From Acarospora socialis (lineage: Eukaryota; Ascomycota; Lecanoromycetes; Acarosporales; Acarosporaceae): a DNA stretch of 64,000 nucleotides. Of this stretch, positions 35,247 through 45,301 are shown piece after piece; the stretch's first letter is position 1; the number at the start of each line of letters is the position of its first letter. Below the pieces are notes generated by a model. The model saw only the letters and a list, made by a program, of their open reading frames with translations, was not told the DNA's origin and did no database searches. The translations under genes were made by a program, and so were the position numbers. The stretch is taken from NCBI GenBank assembly GCA_025617375.2, contig JAMYGW020000001.1:2604001-2668000 (forward strand). The letters run 5' to 3'.

Positions 35247-38200
35247 CTTTCACTCAGTGATGCTGTATCTATTGACTTTCACTAACAATAAGTTTCAGTT
35301 GTTCAACAAAGCACTTAAAGATTCATTTAGATAAAAACTTAATTAATTCATCAGTCATCATGTCTTAACTGAGCACAAAGTTCACATCAATCTGATTTTG
35401 CTTGTGCAGATTACAGATATGATGATAAACAATATTAATGTGTTTTAATCATTCATGCACATGTGCATTCTTAATCAGAATCAAGACAGTCTGATTGTCT
35501 CTTTTGAGCTGAAGAGATGAAACTGCTCAATAAACTTCATTCTTTTTGATGCTTACACAGTATAGATTGTTTTCAAGATACTTGTTCATATTCATGTTTT
35601 ACAGCATCTGTGTAAGTCAGATCTCAGTCTTTGCATATATTAATATAATTATGTATTCAGTCTCTATGATTAAAATAACAACAAACTTTTACTTTTGACT
35701 TGTTTATAACATTAATCTGTCTTCAAACATGTACATATGTTTCAGAATTGACTTCTGATTTTGTTTGTCTGATGTATAGTTAAAGTTGAAATATTTAAGT
35801 ATGATTTGACTTTCACTGAATTCATACACAATGTTAAAATTGATGATTAATCTCACATATTGCAACAGTTTCTTAAACATATGTTTATGATGTTCTGCAA
35901 AATCACTAAAATATTGATTTAGTCAGTTTAAAATAAAGACAATGTTCAGTCAAATATGAATCACTGCATATATCAGACTTTCAATTGCATGTTGATACTG
36001 TCTTTAATCTATTCTTTAATCAGCTGAGCTGATGAAACAAAAAACATTATATTCATTAAGTGAGATTGTCATGATCTTGTGCTTATCAAACTGCATATAA
36101 AGATCTCTCAGCATCTTATTTACATAATAAGTCTGATCTAGATGTAGAATTCTTCTTTTGTGATTGTGTGTAACTTATATGTCAAGAATTTTCTGTGTCT
36201 CTCTTAAGTTCTTAACTTTGAACATTTTCACAAGAACTTTCTTGAATCAAAAAACATGTGTCAGACTTACTGAGACTACAATTATATTGTTTACATAGAG
36301 AAGCAGTATGATTCTTTTGATGCTGTTGATAAGAAGACATGAATTGATATTGTTTTAATGAAAGTTTAACTTGTGCAGATCAGTAATGCATCATTTATGT
36401 CAGTTTTGTGCAGTTTATTTCAAATCATAGAGACTACACAATATACACAGTGCACAGTCAGATGCAACTTGAACTTCAGAAAAAACTGTCATGTAAATGA
36501 TTTTTTTAAGAAAGAATTTTGTGAAGATGTTGTTAATATTTACTTAATGATATTTAAGATTCTCAAGAACAACAATGACAAAAAAGACTCAAAGAGTGTT
36601 GAACTTAACTGTAAATGCAAAGATGTTCTCATAATTAATGTTATACATCTGTGAGAAATCTCTCATCATAACTCTTGTTTTAAACTTGTTTAAAAATTTA
36701 TCAATATTCAATTTAAGTTTGAACATCTACTTGCTGATCACTATGTTTGCATTCTTTGATGACACAATTTCTTTTTATATTTCATTAACTGTCAGAGCTG
36801 TCAACTTTGCATAAATAGCATTTTTTTACATCTCTTCTCAAACTGAGTCTTTCACTGCTTCAGCATAGATAACAGATGTAAAAATGTTAAATTTGATGTT
36901 TTCAGTGTCTTTTTCATTATTTGTGATGAATGCTGTGAACATCAGTATCATTTGTGATATTTTGATCATAAGTTTGTTGAAGTCTTCATTGTTGTTATTT
37001 TGTTTTCTCTTTGAAATCTTGATGCACAAGAATGTTTTAACTTTTTCAGTTAAAATATTCAGTGCTTTGCTGACAGAAACTTCAATGTGTAAAAACTGCT
37101 TAATCTCACTTTATTCACTTGTTTGTGATCTGTTTGAATTGATTGCAGTTAATTTATTTATCATATGAATGTCTGATGAGAATGTGTCAAGATTGTCTGC
37201 ATTTAACTTAAATTTTTCTTTGTTATCTAAACTCATTATTCTGAATCTGTGAATCTGTTCAGAGATAATAGACAGAGTTGTAGATGTTGTGAAATCTGTG
37301 ATGATTGCATTCTTTCATGATCATTTGACTGACTTTTGTTCAGACAAAATGTTCAGCATTTATTTTTGCAATTTGAGATCAACACTGTCTTTCTTCTCAT
37401 TCTCAGCAAACTTTACAGCATGATTTTTGATGATTCACTTAAGATCTGAGATTCAAAGCAGATACTGCTTTGTGATTTTATCTATATAATTTATGAAAAC
37501 TTTCACTCATTCTTAATTCATGAACTTGTTCTGTCTGTTCTTCAACAATAACTTGAGATCAACATAAAAGTAGCACTTGCAACTTTAAACACAAATGTAA
37601 TCAATGAATAACTGCACATTAGTGAAGATTTTCTTCAGAGTTATTTATCTATCATTAATTAAGAGATCAGTTGCTGTTCAGTTATAAAAATAAACATCTA
37701 TTCACACTGTCTCTGTTCAGAACTTTATTGAAAGTTCTGTTTTTTTAATTATGATGTATACTGAATTCTCAGTGATACAGATGACTCTTTTAACAATATT
37801 ATTTTGAATAAACATATAAAACACAGTGTACTGCAGTGTAATGTTAAAGAATCTGCATTAGTCATTCAGAATTGATCTTAGTTTTATGACATTGTTACTT
37901 TATACAGCAAGCATTCTCACATCAATCTGAAACTCAATCTTTAATTGTTACTCTTACAGTTTCTGTAAAACATTATTGCATTACTTCAGCAGTATTGTTT
38001 ATGTTTTTCAAAAATAGTTGTTCATAATCTTCAGAAAGTACTGATGTCTGACAAATGATAAAGATAAGAAATTATATATATCAATGAAAATCAGAACAAG
38101 AATGTTGATCTTTTGCTCACTCACAGTGTACTTTCACTGATTGACAAACTTAATGATGACACAAACTTCACACATGTTTTTCTTGTCTTCAGCAATGAAA

Positions 38201-39954
38201 ATTGACTTCTTAAAAATCATGACTTTGTGAAGATCATAGAGTTTTGCAGAGTTAAGATGAACAAATTATTGATGTTACAGCTTGTAGATCTTGATCTTTT
38301 CACTTAAGAATGAAGTGTCAACAAAGCTTAATGAATCAATCTGTATCTGAAAGTTCACATTCAGTATTGTGACTGAAAGAGTCATCTCTGAATTGAATAA
38401 CATGTGTATGACAGATAACAGAGTGAACTCATTCAGTTCTTTTACAATGTATTTGACTATATAGACATTATCTCACTCAGACACTTTTATCATGACATTG
38501 TCATGTTTATTTCACATGTAAAGACTATGCTGATCAAAGCTTTTCTGCAATTTTATTTTGTATATTTGCTTTTCTAATAGAAGATTAACTTCTAGTTCAG
38601 ACATATAGAGTGTTAAACTCAGATTTATAAAGTTTCTGAATCTGTTTCATATCATAGTTACTTCACAGTAGTGAGAGTATAAGTGTTTTTTTTCAACTTT
38701 AATTCTTCAGCATCATATTCATATTAAAGAGCTGCTAAAGAGTTAATATTGATTAATTATGTGTGTAAAGTATTCAGAATTCACAACTCATTCAAAGCTG
38801 AGTATCTTACTGACAGCTTTCTTAAACAGAGTAACAATCTCATTGTCTTTCTCTGCATCAGACTCAGATAAGAATGAGTCATTGTTTTTTTCAATCTCAG
38901 CATCAAAAACTCTATGCTTTCTGTTTCTGTTCTTGAATCTTATTTTATTTTTATGATGTGAGTTGTCTGCAAACAATTTGTCTAACTTTCTGACTAACTT
39001 AACTGTGATTAAAACAGATAACTTTCTTAACTTAATGTTCTTGTAAGCAGCAGAAAGATATTCACAGTTTTAAATGTGATGAGAATCACAATAAAGAAGA
39101 TATTTGACTGATTTATGCTGAGAAAAATGATCATTGTTGAAGTTTGACAATCTTCAATAATGATATCTCACATCATACTGATATAAATGTGTTAAATCTT
39201 TCTTTTTGTGTCAATCTGTCTATAAGACAGTCTCAACAGTTTTTAATTGTATTTTCTTCTCTTGAAACTTCTGCAGACTTTTTTTGATGTTTGAAGTATC
39301 TTGAGTGTTAATTGTATTGTAGATCACTATGTAGTTCTTAAATAATGCTTGAAGAAGTGTTTAAAATTGTTGCTCAGACTTAAATAGATCAGTCATATCA
39401 AACTGAGTTGCAGCAATTTTTCTGTTTAGCTTGCTGAAATATGTTCATGCTTCATCAATGAACACATTTGTTGACATTCTATATTCAATAAACTTCATTA
39501 AATATTGTTTTTCAGTGATCTGCAGCTTCTTCTTGTATTTGAATTTCAAGATATCTCAAATATTCTTTGCATTAATCTTATCTGCAATGTACTTCTGATC
39601 ATCTGCACTGATATAAATAATGAATCAATACAGAGTCTTTATGTTAGACTTCTGACTTCTGAAGTTAAAATTGCTGAATAAAAAGAAGAAGTCACTGACA
39701 GAAGTGTTAATTACTGAGATTTTGATAATGTATTATAGATCTTTATTTATCAGTCATTTTCTCATGAAAGTGAATCATTAATTACAGTTTTTGTGACTGA
39801 GAATTGAGATAAATTGTTGTTTTGTGAAAGAGTTGTCAAAATTCATGATGTAGCTTTTGATGACAGTCAGCACATAATATAAAAAATAAATAAAATGAAG
39901 TATTAAGATGTACAGAAGAAGATAATGTAAATAAGAGAAAGAAGAAGTATGTAT

Positions 39955-40215
39955 GCTTGTTTGCTTAACTGTTGAGCATCATATTAAGTTATCAGTAAAT
40001 CTTGTTTTGCTCAATCTTAAAGTTCTGTATCAAGTGTCAAGAATGTTGTTTTGCTTAATTTTTGAGCTCTATATCAACAGTCAAGAGTGCTTGTTTTAAT
40101 TTTGTATCAAGCTGTCAAGAGTATTGTTTTGCTCAATCTTAAAGCTTTATATTGATGATCAGTAATGTTTGTTTTACTCAATCTTTGAGTTTTCATATCA
40201 AGCTGTCAAGACACT
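39955..40215. repeat. tandem repeats of about 60 bp beside the 5' LTR of the Copia fossil
   Basis: About four to five imperfect units built from TTGTTTTGCTCAATCTTAAAG and ATATCAAGCTGTCAAGA blocks. They sit in the untranslated leader region of the LTR element. Confidence 0.6.
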
Positions 40216-40271
40216 AAAATAGTATGCACTTTCTTTAAGAAGTTTCTTGCTAATCTGAGTTCATAATTTAT

Positions 40272-40488
40272 TAAATTTATTGAAAGATAAAAGAAATACT
40301 TGTGCTATACTGCTGACTAACTGTCTATTTAGTGAAACATACATTGTTGACTTGACTGTGATCAATGTGAGTTGTAAAGATTGTCTATTTACATGCTCTG
40401 TCACACAGACTATATGGGTAATAAGCAATTTCTGATGTTAGTTTCAACTAAGACTATGAAAGCAGCTAGAACACTGCACTTCTCAACA
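40272..40488 (-). repeat. 5' LTR of the Copia fossil
   Basis: 217 bp, direct repeat of 35,030-35,246. Followed by the target duplication ATTAT at 40,489-40,493. Confidence 0.85.
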
Positions 40489-41396
40489 ATTATATTGATT
40501 ATAAATCTAATCTACTGACTTGCTTGACTTCACTATTGATATAACTATTAGTTTTAAGCACTGTAAAGAAGTGCAAGTCTTGTTTAGATGTCATAATAAC
40601 TCATATGATTAGATGAAAAACAAAGAACAAAAATCAACAAGAAGATTAAAAAAAATTTGTATGTATTTATTACAACACAATAACATTCTTTGATGATCAT
40701 TCATCTTTATGCTCAGCAGACTCAGAGTTTAAACTTAAATGATGCTCTTTAACTATCACAATATTATCATCATTCTTATCAACAGTACTTTCATTGTCAT
40801 TTTGTACAAAGCAGTAAGCTGTATGATCACATTATTTGCAGTTTTCACATGTCTCATCAAAATATTCTGCAATGCAACAACATTCTGAAAAAAGTCTTAA
40901 AACTGACATGTACTGCATACATATTTGTTTGATTCTTTCATGAAACTGAATAAAAATATCATTGATGTACAAAGAATAGTGTGTTGAAATCTGCTGTGAA
41001 GTAATTACATTTTATATAAATTTCACAAATTGTTCAAAAAGAATCAGAAGTCTTTTACTTTGTGAACTGTGAACAAAGAGAGTGAGCTTTTACTGTTTTA
41101 CTAAAAATAAAATTCTGCTGAACAGCAGCAGCAGTAATGACTGCATTGTATATGATAAGAGTTCTATATTGTATGATCTGTTAACATCAATGTATCAAAA
41201 TTATTTCTGTGTACTTACATGATGATTATGATTAAAGTTGTGATAGTAATGAATCTGAAAGTGAAAGTAAAAATAAAGTTAAATAAAAAGCAGAGCATCA
41301 GTTGTACAAAGAACTTCATTATTATTCATTTAATAAAACTGTATAGCTTGTAGAATCTATGAACTAACTCAATGATTTACTATAATTTAAAAAATT

Positions 41397-41871
41397 ACAT
41401 TTCTTCTTGTTCTCTTTCTCATTAGAAAGATGTCAGTAATGTTTAATGTAGTATATTACTGTAGATTGTACAAATTAGAACTATATGATAACAGCTTCAA
41501 TATAAAAAGTCTGCTGCAGTATTAAGATCATCATCTGATTCTCTTCTGATTACAGTTCTATTTTTTTTTCATCTTCTCACTTCTTCAGAATCTGTGTCTG
41601 AATAATGTTAAATTAGAACTCACTGTTATATATCTTCATATGATTAATTTCTCAGATTAATCTCTATATTGAGAAGTATCTACTTCATTGTTCTGTGTTT
41701 ACACTATATCATTGATTACTGAGATAGAAGTGAACATTCTTGTAAATGATTAATTTGTTTGTATGATGATGATGATGTTGATTACTTACTTACAGATCAT
41801 CATTTCTCTATGTGTTTGTGAAAATTTGAAAAAATTTTGATGTGTTGGTAACCTCGTTATCGTCCACTGTA
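41397..41871 (-). repeat. right terminal inverted repeat
   Basis: Reverse complement of the left repeat; ends CCACTGTA followed by the target duplication CTAATG. It ends 157 bp upstream of the ETF-alpha start codon. Confidence 0.85.
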
Positions 41872-41877
41872 CTAATG

Positions 41878-42028
41878 ATTGGCTAAAGCCACATTGAAAC
41901 ATTTGCCTCGGCTTTCAATCCCGGACATTGGGTATCGCCATTCAACTGGAAGATCTGCCTTACATCGAAACACAAGGAGTATTTCACCAAACGGGTGGGA
42001 TCAGAGCTGTCGATTGTGTATGTGCATC
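41878..42028 (+). promoter_or_regulatory. promoter/5' UTR remnant of the ETF-alpha gene
   Basis: Only 151 bp of host DNA remain between the transposon target duplication and the ETF-alpha start codon. It begins ATTGGCTAAAGCC, an inverted CCAAT box (bound by the HAP/NF-Y complex in fungi). Regulatory sites further upstream would now lie 11 kb away. Confidence 0.5.
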
Positions 42029-43207
42029 ATGAACTCGCCATGCCGGCGGTCAGTGTTGCGACAAGCTCGAATGCACCTCCGCACCCAAACATCGGTCCCC
42101 GTTACTCAACTATCGCCACTGTCGCGGTTGCTGTCGAGCCTTGCAGTTCTCGAGCACCGAGAAGGCAAACTACAGACAGGATCGTTAGGTTCCATTACAG
42201 CTGCGAAGAAGATTGGGGGATCGATAACGGCCTTTATTGCTGGCAGCGAGGCCAAGTCGGTAGCAAAGGAGGCTGCGAAAGTTGACGGCTTAGAGAAGAT
42301 CATAACAGTAGAAAATGCCGCCTACGACAAGGTAATCTCTTGGCCTGATGGCTTGCGCTGCGAATCCGAAGCTAATCATTCGTATTGGTGGCCCGCAGGG
42401 CTTACCGGAGAACTTTGCCCCCCTCCTCGTTGAGAACATCAAGAAAGGAGAATTCACACATGTGTTTGCTGGTCATTCAGCATTTGGGAAGAACCTTATG
42501 CCACGAGTGGCAGCCCTGTTGGACTCACAACAGATATCAGATATAATAGCTGTTGAGAGCGAAGATAGTACGTTCATTTGCCCTAGCGATTGCCGGACCT
42601 TACGCGGGTCTAACACCCGCGGTTCATAGCATTTACTCGAACGATTTACGCCGGAAACGCCATTATGACTCTTCAGACCTCTGATCCCATCAAAATCATA
42701 ACAATCCGAGGGACAGCATTTCCAGCTACTGAGATGTCGGGTGGCTCCGCCGACATCACTGAAGGCGTAGACCCGAAGGCAGAATCCCCGACGGAATGGG
42801 TCTCCGAGGATTTGGCGAAATCAGATCGGCCGGATCTCGCAACAGCCGGCAAGGTTGTATCCGGCGGCAGAGGTCTCAAGTCAAAAGAGCAATTCGACCA
42901 GCTGATACCTCCGTTGGCGGATGCATTGGGTGCAGCGATTGGCGCGTCAAGGGCTGCGGTCGACAGTGGATTTGCGGACAACAGTCTACAGGTTGGCCAG
43001 ACTGGAAAGAATGTTGCTCCACAACTTTATTTGTGTGCGGGGATATCCGGAGCTATCCAGCATTTGGCTGGCATGAAGGACAGCAAGGTCATCGCTGCCA
43101 TCAACAAGGATGGCGACGCCCCGATATTTCAGGTTGCCGATGTAGGATTAGTTGGAGATCTCTTTGAGAAGGTGCCAGAGTTGACCGAGAAACTTTCTAA
43201 ACAATAG
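42029..43207 (+). CDS. ETFA: electron transfer flavoprotein alpha subunit, mitochondrial
   Basis: Three exons: 42,029-42,331, 42,399-42,567 and 42,630-43,207, introns of 67 and 62 bp (GTAATC...CGCAG; GTACGT...CATAG), giving 349 residues. The N-terminus [18 protein letters not shown] is a likely mitochondrial presequence. The N-terminal domain has [11 protein letters not shown] and the [15 protein letters not shown] core. The C-terminal FAD-binding domain has [53 protein letters not shown] and [22 protein letters not shown], which are hallmark ETF-alpha segments. With ETF-beta it carries electrons from acyl-CoA dehydrogenases to the respiratory chain. The gene is intact although it lies on a 1.5-kb island between AT-rich repeat blocks. 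Confidence 0.95.
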
Positions 43208-43380
43208 AATGAATCTTCAAATAGTCCCAATCCCACGTGGATGGTCTTTCCTCCGATTAGGTACTCAAGTAAACTATGTGAGCAAAGAAACTCGTACTCG
43301 TAGAGAGACTGACAAGACAAGATAAGATTAGATAAGATAAGATTAGATGAGGTTCTTCCTATTGATGATAAGGTTAAGGT
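43208..43380. other. ETF-alpha 3' flank with GATAAG array
   Basis: Short GC-balanced region downstream of ETF-alpha. At about 43,318-43,349 it holds repeated AAGATAAGATTAGATAAG units (at least three GATAAG cores and GATTAGAT spacers). Downstream of 43,381 the sequence turns AT-rich. Confidence 0.5.
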
Positions 43381-43965
43381 ACAAAGTGGAGGACAAAAAT
43401 GTTCACTCACTAGTCAAATCCCCACCAAATCTCATAGTTTTCATTAATAGATATCTGAAGATGCAGTTAATCAAAAATTCTGAAAATCTAACATGTTATA
43501 GATATTTAGTTAGAGAACACAGATATCAACTCAATTTCTGTTGTATTGCTCTGTTGATGTAATAGCTATTGTGATTTTTCAGTAAACAGTCAACATTTTA
43601 CAAATATGTATGTAGAATCATTGATTTTTAGTGAATTTTCTGTAAACAAAAAGAAATCAGTATATGAAACAATATATTATACTTTTAATACACTTATGTT
43701 GAAATTAGAAGACTCTTTAAAAGTTTAACTCTATTTAATTTAGTGTTGAAATCTTCTGTGTCACATGATATTGCTTAGTTATTATACACAAAAGTTATTC
43801 TTTGTGTATTTCAGTCTTCTAGATAATTAAGACATCTAATATTAAGTAATAGAAATGTTTCAAAATTTCAACAAATTATGAACTCAGCTTTCTGTCTTAT
43901 CTAGAATGTTTTTTTGTCTTTAATTGATCTCATTATCATCATTTTAACAGCATCTTTTCTTATAT

Positions 43966-44135
43966 CAATAGTCTACCTGAATGCTTTCTTGAACAACTCT
44001 TTTGTTATTTCAATATTCTCAAACAACATTTTTCTTTTTCATCTTTTCAATAGTTTACCTGAGTGCTTTCTTGAACAATTCTTTTGTCATCTCAATATTC
44101 TTGAATGATGTTCTTTTTTTTTGTCTTTTCAATAG
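43966..44135. repeat. tandem repeat, 82-bp period
   Basis: CAATAGTCTACCTGAATGC begins at 43,966 and recurs at 44,048 with a few differences; a third partial start is at 44,130. The units share CTTTCTTGAACAA, TCTTTTGT and TCAATATTCT blocks. Confidence 0.7.
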
Positions 44136-44991
44136 TCTACACATTTTGATGTTCATTCTGCAGAAATAATTCACATAATTATGATTTTCTTAAACAGCAC
44201 TTTTAACTTTTCTCATCTTGCTAATGCTGATAACTATGTCTTATAAACTATTAACATCAAGTTTGTTCTTATGAACAAAAATCTATAAGCTGTTTGTTAG
44301 AATCAATTTATATGATTGATTTCTAAGTCTATGATAATGTGTTGATTGCTTGAAGAAACTATTTAGAAAGTAATGTTTTACTCAGATACAAATCTTTTAA
44401 AAATTAGTGCTGAGTATTTCTGCAGAGTTTCATCTTATTATAAAGTTTCAATTTTGCTGAGTTCTATGAATTCATAACAACTATTTATGAAAACATTAAA
44501 AGATGACATTCTTGTTACACATGTTAGTCATACTAGTATGAAGTACAACAACAGCAATGTTTTCTGCTAATCTTCTGTGTTAAAATGTTTCTTGTAGTTT
44601 TGTTCATTATATAGTTTTTTCATCAATTTCTTTTCTTCATGATTTGTCTGTGCAACTAAACTGATGATAATGAAAACAATAAAATAAAACATGATCAATG
44701 ATGCAGAGATGCTTATGAAGATTATTTGATGATAAAAAGACTTAATGACATGTGTGACATGTTTGAGAATGTGATTTCATCATTGATTTGTTGTATGTTT
44801 TGAGATGTAATTTGACATTTGAAATCACTGAAATTTGTGTGTTTTTTGAGATCAATTTGTGATAATGTTGTGTAGATGTTTTGACTGTGATTTTATAGTG
44901 AAATGCAACAACTTATGTCTTTAAGTTATCTGTCATCTTTGAGAATTTAGTGAAGAAAGTCATAAATTCATGATGACTATTCATGATTAAT

Positions 44992-45046
44992 GTTAGAAAT
45001 ATAACTCATGATTAGCATGACTAAAGTATGATGTTCACTTTTGACA
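44992..45046. repeat. 55-bp direct repeat, copy 1
   Basis: Starts GTTAGAAATATAACTCATG and ends TTTTGACA. The second copy is at 45,247-45,301, 255 bp downstream, with about six differences. Confidence 0.65.
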
Positions 45047-45246
45047 GATTATGAGCTCAAGTTAGTGCAGTGAAAAAATCTTGCAAAAAATGTGATTAAT
45101 TCTGTACATCTATTGGCCACTTAGAGTGTGAAGAGTAAGCTCAAAGATTGTAGATTTAACACACATTACACACACAAATTCTGTCTGCACAGAGCTGAAT
45201 CTCAGTGATATAAGTACATTGTTGATGATCATGAGTTAGAGAAAGT

Positions 45247-45301
45247 GTTAAAAATATAATTCATGATTAGCATGACTAAAGTGTGATGCTTACTTTTGAC
45301 A
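45247..45301. repeat. 55-bp direct repeat, copy 2
   Basis: Starts GTTAAAAATATAATTCATG and ends TTTTGACA; pairs with 44,992-45,046. Could be the remains of a duplication or of element ends. Confidence 0.65.

Larger units (their letters stand above)
35030..40488 (-). mobile_element. Ty1/Copia-type LTR retrotransposon fossil, nested
   Basis: Two direct repeats of 217 bp (35,030-35,246 and 40,272-40,488) form the LTRs; on the minus strand each begins TGTTGAGAAGTGCA. The 5-bp duplication ATTAT flanks the element (35,025-35,029 and 40,489-40,493). A purine-rich GAGTGAAAG next to the left LTR suits a polypurine tract and agrees with minus orientation. Minus-strand reading shows reverse-transcriptase resemblance of Copia type near 36,250-36,320. 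The element looks old and thoroughly broken, with very many interruptions, so it should not make protein. It is younger than the outer element it interrupts. Confidence 0.85.
30918..41871. mobile_element. degenerate long-TIR DNA element (10,954 bp) with a nested Copia insertion
   Basis: The two ends are inverted copies: 30,918 onward begins TACAGTGGACAATAACGAGG and 41,871 reading backward begins TACAGTGGACGATAACGAGG. Inverted similarity continues for about 475-520 bp. Identical 6-bp direct repeats CTAATG flank it (30,912-30,917 and 41,872-41,877), which marks a real insertion. Without the LTR element inside, it would be about 5.5 kb. I found no intact open frame; the interior is very AT-rich and must be considered a dead element. 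A 6-bp duplication with long TIRs does not fit Tc1/mariner (TA) or hAT (8 bp), and I could not recognise a transposase, so the family is open. Confidence 0.85.

Noticed and set aside
36373-37168. Plus-strand frames of 93-94 codons in the AT-rich block
   Set aside because: Fall within the minus-oriented Copia fossil; low-complexity AT-driven frames without motifs.
30918-41871. Reading the outer element as Tc1/mariner with TA duplication
   Set aside because: TA next to CAGTGG is present at both ends, but the six bases beyond (CTAATG) are also identical, which is unlikely by chance, so TA is better taken as part of the TIR.
30918-41871. Polinton-type element (6-bp duplication, long TIRs)
   Set aside because: Only about 5.5 kb without the nested element, far below the usual 15-20 kb, and no capsid, polymerase or integrase resemblance was seen.
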